In this document: positions 9,225 through 17,403 of the stretch, one piece after another | How positions within the stretch are numbered: the first letter of the stretch is position 1 | Layout of the letters: each line of letters begins with the position of its first letter | From: Lachnospiraceae bacterium G41 | Lineage (GTDB): Bacteria > Bacillota > Clostridia > Lachnospirales > Lachnospiraceae | NCBI GenBank assembly: GCA_900100245.1 | Contig: FNEU01000011.1 | Coordinates: 1-64,000 of the forward strand | Direction of reading: 5' to 3' | Length of the DNA: 64,000 bases | Translations under genes and position numbers: made by a program | The notes under the pieces: generated by a model | The model's database searches: none | Told to the model about the DNA's origin: nothing | Seen by the model: the letters and a program-made list of their open reading frames with translations, nothing else

Positions 9225-11676
9225 TTGTAAGTTTCCTTTTTCTTAAAGTAATGTTGTATTTATCAATTGTCTTCTGATCGGGTTCATAATCGCCTAAAAT
9301 TTCGTCGGCCTTTGCGATAACTTCTTTGTAGGATTTGATATCAACCCTAAAATAATCATGCTCCCCGTTCATTAATGCGATATCCTGTTTATCGTCATCC
9401 GTGCTTCCGTATACCTTTCCGTAGGGAAGTGATGTGTAGTATTTAAAGTTCCTGTCAAAGAAATATTCCTCATCGCTTCCGAACAGAACATAGCTCTTCT
9501 GTTTTTTAAGATAAACAAATCTGTAAGGGAAACCGTCGATATAAAGATTTTTTACCGCCTTATCTGTCTTTGCGTTATAAATCGTAAGTTCTCCGTCGTA
9601 GTTTAAAACCGCATAGTATTTTCCGTCGTCGGACTCTAATACCGTAAATGTCGTATCGACGGCATTCGGGTAATTTGCTTTGTCGACCGTGGAGTCTTCT
9701 TCAAACTCGTTTACACCGGTCTTCGAAAGTTTTGCGGCCCACTCTCCGCGCTTTAATTCAAATATCGAGATATAAGTCGCATCTTCTTTATGCTTGATAT
9801 ATAAGTTGCCGCTTCTTTGCATGACATCAATCAGTTTATGACCTGCTTTCTGAGGGAAGAGTTCGTCGGACATGATCATTCCCTCATAAAAGAAACTGTC
9901 TAAAAGAAAGATATCTTCGTTTTCATCGACCAGCGCGAATCCGTCATCGTACGAGAATACTTCCAATATCAAGTTGGCTCTTACCAAACTGGATAAAAGA
10001 TTTAAGTCGTAATCGAAAAGCATGGCTTCGTTGTTTCCGTAAACGCAGAGACCATAGTCATTTAGCGCAAGAAAATCCATGGAACCTGTTTCGATTAACC
10101 TTCCCTCTACTCCGTTTTTTGATGTGGCATTTGCAACATCATATCTTAAAAGATGAGTAAGGTTATGCAAAGTCTCTTCATCACGTCCGACAAAGGAGAC
10201 AAACACATAGTCCCCGCTGGTGGCAAGACCCGCGTAATCGGTAATATTTTTATCACGGATAAACATATCTATCTGACCTGTGGCGGTTTCAAACTGGCAT
10301 AGAATCGCGCCGTCAAAAGCCGGATCTTCCTTGAGTGCAAAGACGGCATATTCTCCGTCCTCGGAAAAAGCCACATCAAGGTATTCGCTGAATATATCGA
10401 ATTCGAGATCGTAATCGGAATACTTAATCTCATAAATGACCGTATCTTCCGAATAAGCTTTTACGCCGTCAATCGTAAATGTAAAGGTCATTCTTCCGTC
10501 ATCAGGTGTTTCGACATCAGACGGATATTCGTCAATAACTTTTGTATTTCCTGTTTTTATGTCAAGATATCTTGTCTGTGTATCATCGGTTATATATCCG
10601 ATGGAGTAAATTACACCGTCATTACCGCTGAAACTCATATCGTAAAGGCCATAGGCTTCGGTTTGACAGATAGTTTCTCCGCTTTCTATATCCACTACAT
10701 AAAGGATATCATCATGTCCGAAAAGTGCCATTCTTTTCCTGTCGGGTGAAACCTGATATGAAGTGATTGCACTCGGTATCTGTACGATTCCGGTCGGAAC
10801 ATAGGACTCCGACGCGCCGTAAACATTCATTGCATCAACAAGAGCTCTGTAGGCTTCTTCGTTATAGTCCTTTGTTTCTCTGTCGGGAAGCACGCTTCGT
10901 GCGGCATATATCGCATCAAGGCGTCTGCCGGTTTCGTAGAGATCTTTTGAGGCCGAAGCCATGGATGATGCGTATTTATCCTGAATGGTCTTATTCTGTT
11001 TCTGAATCTTGACCGTAAAAAGAACGCATACAAATGCAAAAATCGCAACTATCGCAAGGACAACTTCCATGGCGATAATACGTTTTTTGATCTGCTGCTC
11101 TCTCTTTCTTTGTTTTAAATCATCGTAATTGAGATTGAACATTGCCGCGCAGAGTTTGATGACGGCATTATCCATATTTTTAAGACGTTCTTTGTTGTTT
11201 TTGCCACGACAGTCTGCTGCAAGGGGTTCTCTCGTGCGACGGATAACAACGTCGTTGCCGTTTAAATCCTTTTCCGTTACGTCTTCGTATAAAAGAATCT
11301 CGGGGAAGGATTCGTCGGGCTCTCCTTCGGCAAGCACCAAAAGAACATGCTTTCTGTCGTGTATTTCGACGAAAGTTTCTATCTCTTTTTTACACCACTC
11401 GGACAAAGGGAGTCTCGGTGTACAGATAACTATAAGAAACTCCGCATTCTTAAGTGCGGCCATAATGGGTTCAGAAAGATTTTCCGATAAAGGAAGCTCC
11501 GCTTCATCGCGAAAAACTCTCTCAATCTTTTTCTTTTTTAAACCCATTTTCTTTAAGACGGATTTGGGAAGTTTGAAGTTTTCGAGTTTCTTATGAAGGC
11601 TTTCAGATACAAAAGAATCGAGCTCACAATGTCTGTAGCTGATAAAAGCATCATATTTTACATTTTCGAGTCCCAT
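9181..11676 (-). CDS. Membrane-anchored TIR-domain protein with C-terminal beta-propeller-like region
   Basis: The 831-residue protein begins with a TIR domain: YDAFISYRH at 8-16, FRDEAELPLS at about 55-64, and SEWCKKE at 92-98 with Glu98 at the position of the catalytic glutamate of TIR NADases. A basic stretch and a transmembrane helix (about 200-222) follow, then about 600 residues of repeated beta-strand blades resembling a WD40-like propeller, which would be outside the cell. Similar TIR-TM-repeat proteins are frequent in Lachnospiraceae. It sits 25 bp behind tatD and overlaps rsmA by 44 bp, where rnmV usually lies. Defence, NAD cleavage and signalling are all possible; none is proven. 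Confidence 0.88.
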   Translation of the reverse strand: MGLENVKYDAFISYRHCELDSFVSESLHKKLENFKLPKSVLKKMGLKKKKIERVFRDEAELPLSENLSEPIMAALKNAEFLIVICTPRLPLSEWCKKEIETFVEIHDRKHVLLVLAEGEPDESFPEILLYEDVTEKDLNGNDVVIRRTREPLAADCRGKNNKERLKNMDNAVIKLCAAMFNLNYDDLKQRKREQQIKKRIIAMEVVLAIVAIFAFVCVLFTVKIQKQNKTIQDKYASSMASASKDLYETGRRLDAIYAARSVLPDRETKDYNEEAYRALVDAMNVYGASESYVPTGIVQIPSAITSYQVSPDRKRMALFGHDDILYVVDIESGETICQTEAYGLYDMSFSGNDGVIYSIGYITDDTQTRYLDIKTGNTKVIDEYPSDVETPDDGRMTFTFTIDGVKAYSEDTVIYEIKYSDYDLEFDIFSEYLDVAFSEDGEYAVFALKEDPAFDGAILCQFETATGQIDMFIRDKNITDYAGLATSGDYVFVSFVGRDEETLHNLTHLLRYDVANATSKNGVEGRLIETGSMDFLALNDYGLCVYGNNEAMLFDYDLNLLSSLVRANLILEVFSYDDGFALVDENEDIFLLDSFFYEGMIMSDELFPQKAGHKLIDVMQRSGNLYIKHKEDATYISIFELKRGEWAAKLSKTGVNEFEEDSTVDKANYPNAVDTTFTVLESDDGKYYAVLNYDGELTIYNAKTDKAVKNLYIDGFPYRFVYLKKQKSYVLFGSDEEYFFDRNFKYYTSLPYGKVYGSTDDDKQDIALMNGEHDYFRVDIKSYKEVIAKADEILGDYEPDQKTIDKYNITLRKRKLTNELKSLLRKSLQNK

Positions 11677-11701
11677 TAAGTTCTCCTAAAATAAATGTTT
11701 T

Positions 11702-12472
11702 TTATTCGGATAGTCTGTACATTTCAAGTGCGTTTTTATATGTGATTTCTTTTACGGTTTCTGCGTCTGTTCCTTTTAAAAGAGCAATTTCGTCAACCAC
11801 GTATTCAAGATAGAGCGACGAATTTCTTTTAGCCCTGAAAGGTGTGGGCGCAAGATACGGGCAGTCGGTCTCAAGCACTATTTTTTCAAGAGGAATTCTT
11901 TCGACGGTTTCTTTTAGTTTCTTTGCGTTTTTAAAAGTAACCACTCCGCCGACTCCGATGTAAAAGCCCATTTTTATGGCTTCGAGGGCAATTTCGGGCG
12001 AATAGGAAAAGCAGTGTACGACTCCGCCAACTTTGCCTGCAGCATGTTCTGCAAGGATATCCATTGTGTCTTTGGCGGCTTCTCTTGAATGGACTATTAT
12101 AGGAAGAGAAAGCTCTTTGGCCAGTTCAATCTGTCTTATAAATGCGCTTTTCTGGATGTCGGGATTGTCTTTGTGCCAGTAGTAATCAAGGCCGATTTCT
12201 CCGATGGCAACGACTCTTTTTTCTTCGCACATTTTGCGAAGAGCATCTATGCCTGCATCATCGACTTCATCGCAGTCATCGGGATGAACTCCGACGGCAG
12301 CATAAAACAAATCGTATTTATTCGCCAGATCTATACTGTTTTTGCTCGTCTTAAGATTGGCTCCGACATTTACTATTCTTTTTACATCGCTTTCTCTAAG
12401 GGCTTTTATTATTTCTTCCCTGTCTTCATCAAACGCATCGTCGTCATAATGCGCATGTGTGTCAAAAATCAT
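11702..12472 (-). CDS. tatD: TatD family metal-dependent hydrolase (deoxyribonuclease)
   Basis: The 256-residue protein has the complete TIM-barrel metal site of the TatD/YcfH amidohydrolase group: DTHAHYDD at the N-terminus, GEIGLDYY in the middle, HSREA and HCFS, and ETDCPYLAP near the end. Members cut DNA from the 3' end or act in nucleic acid quality control. It leads the tatD-TIR-rsmA cluster; tatD with rsmA is a common Firmicutes pairing. Confidence 0.95.
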   Translation of the reverse strand: MIFDTHAHYDDDAFDEDREEIIKALRESDVKRIVNVGANLKTSKNSIDLANKYDLFYAAVGVHPDDCDEVDDAGIDALRKMCEEKRVVAIGEIGLDYYWHKDNPDIQKSAFIRQIELAKELSLPIIVHSREAAKDTMDILAEHAAGKVGGVVHCFSYSPEIALEAIKMGFYIGVGGVVTFKNAKKLKETVERIPLEKIVLETDCPYLAPTPFRAKRNSSLYLEYVVDEIALLKGTDAETVKEITYKNALEMYRLSE

Positions 12473-12532
12473 ATTTCATCTCCGTACGGCAAAAGCCAAA
12501 TACATTATATTATATATTTTTCAAAAAAAGTA

Positions 12533-12561
12533 TTGCAAAACAAAAAAACTTATAATATAAT
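12533..12561 (+). promoter_or_regulatory. Promoter of tRNA-Lys
   Basis: TTGCAA (12533-12538) is followed by a 17-bp spacer and a perfect TATAAT (12556-12561), 11 bp before the tRNA. No terminator is obvious behind the tRNA, so the transcript may continue into the next gene. Confidence 0.8.
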
Positions 12562-12572
12562 CTCTTATGTTC

Positions 12573-12645
12573 GCGCGATTAGCTCAGTTGGTAGAGCACC
12601 TGACTCTTAATCAGGGTGTCCAGGGTTCGAGCCCCTGATCGCGCA
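12573..12645 (+). tRNA. tRNA-Lys (anticodon CTT)
   Basis: The 73-nt gene has a GCGCGAT/ATCGCGC acceptor stem, a D-arm AGCTCAGTTGGTAGAGC and a CAGGG-TTCGAGC-CCCTG T-arm. The CCTGA/TCAGG anticodon stem encloses CTCTTAA, giving anticodon CTT (codon AAG). CCA is not encoded. Confidence 0.97.
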
Positions 12646-12726
12646 CTAAGTACTAATTTTGTGGACACAGGAGCCATGGGGTTGGTGCTTTTCTTTTTTT
12701 ACGGAGGTTTTAAGGAGGGGGTACTT

Positions 12727-13182
12727 ATGACAAGAAAAGAACTGGCAATGAATTATTTCAAAGAAGGTTACAACTGCGCACAGGCAGTCGTACTTGCTTT
12801 CGCGGATCTTACCGATCTGGATAAGTCCACTCTTTTAAGAGTCTCTTCGTCATTCGGCGGAGGATTCGGAAGAATGAGGGAAATATGCGGAAGCGTCAGT
12901 GGCATGGGAATTATACTCGGCATTCTTTACGGCGTGGATGATTCGTCGCAAAAAGAAGAAAAAGCCGCACATTATGCAAGAATTCAGGAAGTGGCAAAGA
13001 AGTTCGAAGAAAAGAACGGTTCCATCGTCTGCAGGGAACTTTTGGGTCTGTCACAGAAGCACGACAATCCCACACCCGAAGAGCGAACAGAGAGCTATTA
13101 CAAAAAGCGTCCGTGTGTTGAACTGGTCGGTGACTCAGCCGAGATTCTTGAAGAGTATATTGCAAAGAATCCCTACAAATAG
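12727..13182 (+). CDS. C_GCxxG_C_C family protein
   Basis: The 151-residue protein belongs to the small cysteine-rich family C_GCxxG_C_C: YNCAQAVV near the N-terminus, a glycine-rich FGGGFGRM loop, and REICGSVSGMG, with further cysteines at CRELLG and near the end. The conserved cysteines suggest metal or cluster binding; a redox role is only inferred. I chose the ATG at 12727 because GGAGG and AAGGAGGGG precede it; an upstream in-frame start would lie in the tRNA. It follows tRNA-Lys without a clear terminator. Confidence 0.9.
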   Translation: MTRKELAMNYFKEGYNCAQAVVLAFADLTDLDKSTLLRVSSSFGGGFGRMREICGSVSGMGIILGILYGVDDSSQKEEKAAHYARIQEVAKKFEEKNGSIVCRELLGLSQKHDNPTPEERTESYYKKRPCVELVGDSAEILEEYIAKNPYK

Positions 13183-13202
13183 TGTTTCTATGTGTAAAAA
13201 GA

Positions 13203-13237
13203 AAGACCGGAATCCGTTTGGATTTCGGTCTTATTTT
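13203..13237. terminator. Bidirectional terminator between convergent genes
   Basis: A stem AAGACCGGAATCC / GGATTTCGGTCTT with a GTTT loop is followed by ATTTTT on the plus strand and flanked by A-rich sequence on the other side. It can serve both the cysteine-rich gene (plus) and the antiporter gene (minus). Confidence 0.85.
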
Positions 13238-13253
13238 TCTTTTATGATTTCTT

Positions 13254-14327
13254 TTAGAACGCAAACTGATATACACAAAAGCCTGCATAAAGCAAAAGCA
13301 GTGTTATGCCCTGCCATCTGTAAAGCTTGCCTTTAACCAGTGCAGGCACCGTGAGGAAAAGCATTACGAAAAGCATCAGGGGTATTTCCACAACGAGTGA
13401 GGAGTTAAGTCCTGTGTTTAAGAACATCTTTTCAGTAGGTACTTCGAAGGGCTTGATGGTAATTGCCATACCGCTTACAAGCACGAGGTTGAAAAGGTTT
13501 GCGCCAATGATGTTGCCGAGCGATAATGAGCCGTGACCTTTGATAAGCGAAGTGATTGCAGTTACAAGTTCGGGAAGCGATGTTCCAAGCGCTACCACTG
13601 TAAGCGCGATAACCGAATCGGGAACGCCGACTTTCTTGGCAATAATTGTTCCGTTATCTACCAAAAGTGTTGCACCGAATGCAATGATTGCTGCGCCGAG
13701 TATAAGCAGAATGATTGCCACGAATATGGGCATGTCTTTCTCTTCTTTTTCTTCCGCGCCGGCTTCGTCCGGCTTGCCTTTACTTTTAAGAGCGGTAAGA
13801 ACCGTGATTACCATATAAACCACGAACATGCACAAAAGCACGATACCCGTGGTTCTGGTAAAATTGCCGGTTACGTATGCGGTGAATGTATATAAGCCTG
13901 CTGCCGTAAAGAAGAAAAGTACGGGTACAATCAGTGATTTTCTGTCTGCCTTGGCAGGTTTTACAGCCAGTGTAATGGCTGCGATTAAAGAAACATTACA
14001 GATGATGGAACCGATTGCGTTTCCGTAGGATATTGCACCGTTTCCTTTGGCCGCCGCCTGTGCGGAAACCATTACTTCGGGAAGCGTGGTACCGATGGAA
14101 ACAACGGTTGCGCCGATTAAAATCTCGGGAACTTTAAACTTTTCGGCAATTGCACTTGCGCCGTCAACAAACCAGTCGCCTCCTTTTATGAGAAGGAAAA
14201 ATCCTACAGCGAAAAGAATGAGCGCGGGAACAAGCGCGGTAATGTCTGCTTTATTGTTGTAAATAAAGCATCCGAGACCTGCAACAAACAGTATGATCGC
14301 AAAAATCAGATTTCCGTATTTTTTCAT
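13254..14327 (-). CDS. Calcium/sodium antiporter (CaCA family)
   Basis: The 357-residue membrane protein has about ten transmembrane helices in two inverted halves. Each half carries the alpha-repeat of the family: GATVVSIGTTLPEVMVS early and ALTVVALGTSLPELVTA late, the segments that line the ion path. A charged cytoplasmic loop (GKPDEAGAEEKEEKD) divides the halves. It probably exports Ca2+ in exchange for Na+ or H+ (YrbG-like). It is a single-gene unit, and the next gene, a DtxR-type regulator, is divergent. Confidence 0.92.
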   Translation of the reverse strand: MKKYGNLIFAIILFVAGLGCFIYNNKADITALVPALILFAVGFFLLIKGGDWFVDGASAIAEKFKVPEILIGATVVSIGTTLPEVMVSAQAAAKGNGAISYGNAIGSIICNVSLIAAITLAVKPAKADRKSLIVPVLFFFTAAGLYTFTAYVTGNFTRTTGIVLLCMFVVYMVITVLTALKSKGKPDEAGAEEKEEKDMPIFVAIILLILGAAIIAFGATLLVDNGTIIAKKVGVPDSVIALTVVALGTSLPELVTAITSLIKGHGSLSLGNIIGANLFNLVLVSGMAITIKPFEVPTEKMFLNTGLNSSLVVEIPLMLFVMLFLTVPALVKGKLYRWQGITLLLLYAGFCVYQFAF

Positions 14328-14544
14328 TATATTTACGTCCTTTCGAATAGGATTATTGTTTAATCAAATCAATGGTAGTCTATCAGTTTTTCAGGCAACG
14401 GTCAATAAGCATGATTTGCCAAAAACAGCCCTTTATTTTCTGCTTTTGTGCAAATTAAGATATTGTTTATTTTATTTTTACATTATGATATTATATATAA
14501 GAATTGATTAGATTCGTATAACCGCAAATGAGGGGGAATTACAT

Positions 14545-14922
14545 ATGGCACTTTATGAATCCGGCGAAATGTATCTTGAAACCATTTTGGTTTTATATAA
14601 AAGAGGCCTAGAGAGAGTACGTGCAATTGACATCGTAAAAGAAATGAACTTTTCCAAACCGAGTGTCAGCATCGCACTTTCAAATCTCAAAAAAGAGGGC
14701 TATGTTTCCGTTGATGCAAACGGCACCGTGGAATTAACCGATGCAGGCTTAAAAATAGCAAAGAAGATTTACGAACGCCACGTAATCTTAAGCCAGTTGC
14801 TCGTTGAGCTTGGTGTATCGGAAAAAACCGCTTCCGAAGATGCGTGCAGAATCGAGCATGTGATTTCGGACGAAACCTTCAAGGCAATTAAAAAACATTA
14901 TAAGACAAGATCAGAAAAATAA
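14545..14922 (+). CDS. DtxR/MntR-type metal-dependent transcriptional regulator, short form
   Basis: The 125-residue protein has the N-terminal winged helix (EMYLETIL near the start; KPSVSIALSNLKKEGYV as recognition region) and the metal-binding dimerisation helices (ERHVILSQLL, CRIEHVIS) of the DtxR/MntR family. It lacks the C-terminal SH3-like domain of IdeR/DtxR, as MntR does, and is slightly shorter than MntR. It probably represses metal transport genes when Mn2+ or Fe2+ is bound, but no obvious target lies beside it except the divergent antiporter. GAGGGGG stands 10 bp before the ATG. Confidence 0.88.
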   Translation: MALYESGEMYLETILVLYKRGLERVRAIDIVKEMNFSKPSVSIALSNLKKEGYVSVDANGTVELTDAGLKIAKKIYERHVILSQLLVELGVSEKTASEDACRIEHVISDETFKAIKKHYKTRSEK

Positions 14923-14928
14923 TTAAAG

Positions 14929-14954
14929 ACAGGCACTCACGGGTGCCTGTTTTA
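14929..14954 (+). terminator. Terminator of the DtxR-type gene
   Basis: ACAGGCAC and GTGCCTGT form an 8-bp stem with a 6-nt loop and are followed by TTTT. It begins 7 bp behind the stop codon. Confidence 0.8.
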
Positions 14955-14986
14955 TAATGGAAAAAAACCGGTTTGCGGGGGAAACT

Positions 14987-15484
14987 ATGGATAAAAGTTC
15001 AGGTCAAATCCTTGATCTTCTGGATGCCAAAAAGGCTTCGGAAAAAAATATTGATAAATTAGAGAAAAAACTCAGTAATGACCACACAAAAGCATACCTG
15101 CTTGGATTGCTCGGAATTCCGTTAGGATTCTTAGCATCAATTCTTATATATGCTTCAGCCATAGGAATTTTATGGCTTGTTTCGATAATTGAATCCGATA
15201 ATTATGTCTGGGGAAGTATTGACGGTTCTCCCATGCCCGGAATCGGAGCCATCGGAATATTATTGATGATTTTCTTATTCATTCCGTTATTCTTTATACT
15301 GTTTATAATTTCATCAGCCATCCTTTATTTTCTGATAACTATTATTGCTTATAAAATAATAGATTCAAGAGCAAACGGTAAGCATGCAGACAAATATGAA
15401 CCTCAAATGATTCAGGAACTGGTCAATCTGGAGAATATAAATCAGCAAATCGAAGAGATGCAACAACTAAATCCACAGGAATAA
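14987..15484 (+). CDS. Membrane protein of unknown function with coiled-coil ends
   Basis: The 165-residue protein has a charged, helical N-terminus (about 1-40), three hydrophobic segments (about 42-65, 85-110 and 110-130) and a charged helical tail with QQIEEMQQ. I do not recognise the family. The ATG at 14987 is preferred because GGGGG stands 5 bp upstream; an ATG at 14957 sits directly on the preceding terminator. It is convergent with the rhomboid gene, with only 5 bp between the stops. Confidence 0.65.
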   Translation: MDKSSGQILDLLDAKKASEKNIDKLEKKLSNDHTKAYLLGLLGIPLGFLASILIYASAIGILWLVSIIESDNYVWGSIDGSPMPGIGAIGILLMIFLFIPLFFILFIISSAILYFLITIIAYKIIDSRANGKHADKYEPQMIQELVNLENINQQIEEMQQLNPQE

Positions 15485-15489
15485 AAACT

Positions 15490-16167
15490 CTAATTTTCAA
15501 AAAACGAATTAATCGTCTTTCGATAAACAACAGTAAATATCACTCCGATAATTATAGCCGAAAGGTGAATAATCATAGAGGGCACTCCTGCCACGAAAGG
15601 ACTTATTGCTATATACAACGTTAATAACGAAAAAGGAATCAGAAAATAAAACGAAACCTGTTTAAACAACTTACCAAACCCGTATTTTTTTCCAAGAACA
15701 AATATCGCATACAACGCAAGCGGAACAAAGCAGAACGCTAAACCGGAAGCACCGTGACAGCCAAATTCTTCACCTTTTTTAGTAAAGTAAACGCCCATTA
15801 TTATACAGGCAATCAAATCTATCAACCATGATGCAACAAATATAGGTAACATCTTTTTAGTTCCAATTATCTTTTCAACCAGGATTCCGAAAGGCAGTAT
15901 CAGAAGTAAATTATATCCAAGATGACCTATTGTTAATCTTATACCATAATCAGACGGATATTCAGGCGGAATAAGAGCCTGAGGCGCTCCCTGAAGGAAA
16001 ATATGTGTAATAACCTGCCATGGATATTTAATCGGATAAACAAACAGAAAAGCCATATAAGTTGATACAATAAGCTGCGATATCAGTGTGATGATTATGC
16101 ATAATGCAGCAATCGTCAGGCAAAAAAACGGAATGCCTTTCTTAAAATAAATATTTCTGATTTTCAT
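15490..16167 (-). CDS. Rhomboid family intramembrane serine protease
   Basis: The 225-residue protein has about six transmembrane helices and the rhomboid signature residues: His82 and Asn86 in GHLGYN, the catalytic serine 141 in GASGLAF, and the catalytic histidine 201 in the last helix. It should cleave membrane proteins within the bilayer; the substrate is not known. I chose the ATG at 16167 because TAGGGGG lies 7 bp upstream; a TTG at 16188 has no such site. It starts 27 bp behind the XRE/TPR regulator, with which it probably forms a two-gene module. Confidence 0.88.
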   Translation of the reverse strand: MKIRNIYFKKGIPFFCLTIAALCIIITLISQLIVSTYMAFLFVYPIKYPWQVITHIFLQGAPQALIPPEYPSDYGIRLTIGHLGYNLLLILPFGILVEKIIGTKKMLPIFVASWLIDLIACIIMGVYFTKKGEEFGCHGASGLAFCFVPLALYAIFVLGKKYGFGKLFKQVSFYFLIPFSLLTLYIAISPFVAGVPSMIIHLSAIIIGVIFTVVYRKTINSFFEN

Positions 16168-16194
16168 ATAGAACCCCCTAAAGTTCAATTCTTT

Positions 16195-17262
16195 TTATTT
16201 GCTTAATTCTGTACACATAGCAGAGAATTTTTTATCATCAAGCATCTTTATAATCGTCTCTATAGCTTCAGCCGCTGTTCTGCCAAGTGTATTGTACGAA
16301 TTTATATTTGTCGGGAAATCGAACAGTTTGCAGATATTGAGATGAAAATTCGGAGATGAATCAAATTTCTCAGCCATTTCTTTTGCATTAAGAAACAATT
16401 CACGAGCCTTCTTTTCATCCCCGTCTTTTAGATAAGCAAAACTCTCCAGTGTAAGATATGTTACGGACATATAATCAAGGAACCCCGGTTCTTCGTTTTT
16501 CTGAAGACTTTTTATATATTCATCACCCCATCTGGTCAATTCTTTTATGCGTTCTGTTTCCCCGCGGTTTTTATAAAAGAAAAACAATCCCAGCGTTATA
16601 TTGATAAGCTGATTGGTATTGTCCCAAAAACTTAATGCCAGTAGTGACAGGCACTCTTCGCCCTTACCGCCATTAAGCGCCGACATAAAACCAATCTGAG
16701 AATCAAAAACTCCTGCCTCGTTATTCTTTTTTAACATTTCAAGAGCTTTGTCGTGTTCGTCGATTGCAAAATAGAGCTGAGCTATATTGCCAAAAATGTA
16801 TGTTCTTCCGTATTTGGGGTCCGCATCCAGAGGAACAATATTTGATGCCCTGTCAAAAAGATCGATTGCTCTAAGCACCAAATCTTTATTCTTCTCTTCC
16901 TGTCCGAAACCTGAATACATATGTGCGACGATCAGGAGTATGCCATAATCGTTTGGATATTTTACTAATGCTTTTTCAGCCTCGATTAGTCCCGATTTGT
17001 CTTTTTGGAATATGAACATGGTCAGCCTGTCCCTAATTGACTGTTTGCGGTTGTCGGCTGCTTCGTATCCGAGCATTGCATCCACCGAAGTGTCGAAAAG
17101 ATCTGCGATTCTAACCAGCATTTCTACTTCGGGAATCGAAAGATCGGCTTCCCATTTGTATACCGCTCCGACCGTTACTCCCAAAGCTTCAGCCAAAGCC
17201 TCCTGGGTAAGGGATCTTTCTTTTCTCATTTTCCTGATGTTTTCACCTAATTTAAATTTCAT
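16195..17262 (-). CDS. XRE-type regulator with TPR-like C-terminal region
   Basis: The 355-residue protein starts with a helix-turn-helix of the XRE/Cro type (GENIRKMRKERSLTQEALA, then VTVGAVYKWEADLSIP), followed by about 270 helical residues that look like TPRs. This layout resembles peptide- or partner-sensing regulators of the RRNPP type, but the ligand is unknown. The ATG at 17262 has AAAGGA upstream; an earlier ATG at 17310 does not. It lies directly before the rhomboid gene. A perfect palindrome TACTGACAGTA lies upstream of its promoter and may be its own operator. Confidence 0.9.
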   Translation of the reverse strand: MKFKLGENIRKMRKERSLTQEALAEALGVTVGAVYKWEADLSIPEVEMLVRIADLFDTSVDAMLGYEAADNRKQSIRDRLTMFIFQKDKSGLIEAEKALVKYPNDYGILLIVAHMYSGFGQEEKNKDLVLRAIDLFDRASNIVPLDADPKYGRTYIFGNIAQLYFAIDEHDKALEMLKKNNEAGVFDSQIGFMSALNGGKGEECLSLLALSFWDNTNQLINITLGLFFFYKNRGETERIKELTRWGDEYIKSLQKNEEPGFLDYMSVTYLTLESFAYLKDGDEKKARELFLNAKEMAEKFDSSPNFHLNICKLFDFPTNINSYNTLGRTAAEAIETIIKMLDDKKFSAMCTELSK

Positions 17263-17298
17263 AATAAACCGGTCCTTTTCTTTTTTTATGATAACAAA

Positions 17299-17365
17299 AA
17301 TATAATACATAAAGAACTAACTGCCAATACTAGTTGAAGATTTTATTTTCTACTGTCAGTATTGG
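17299..17365 (-). promoter_or_regulatory. Promoter and candidate operator of the XRE-rhomboid module
   Basis: On the minus strand TTGGCA (17322-17327) and TATATT (17299-17304) are 17 bp apart. Upstream lies a perfect 11-bp palindrome TACTGACAGTA (17351-17361), and a wider CCAATACT/AGTATTGG inverted repeat spans 17324-17365. The palindrome and its surroundings recur at 19595-19632. Confidence 0.6.
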
Positions 17366-17377
17366 TTTATATCATTA
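17341..17377. repeat. Duplicated 37-bp operator region, copy 1
   Basis: This AT-rich segment with the central palindrome TACTGTCAGTA matches 19595-19632 at nearly every position. It lies upstream of the intact XRE-rhomboid genes. Confidence 0.7.
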
Positions 17378-17403
17378 AAAAATGCGCCCGCAAGGCGCAT
17401 TTT
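17378..17403 (-). terminator. Terminator of the thioesterase gene
   Basis: AATGCGCC and GGCGCATT form a stem with a CGCA-type loop, flanked by A-runs and T-runs on both strands. It starts at the thioesterase stop codon. Confidence 0.85.

Noticed and set aside
12616-12726. Longer N-terminus for the C_GCxxG_C_C protein
   Set aside because: The extra codons start inside tRNA-Lys, and two strong ribosome sites stand directly before the ATG at 12727.
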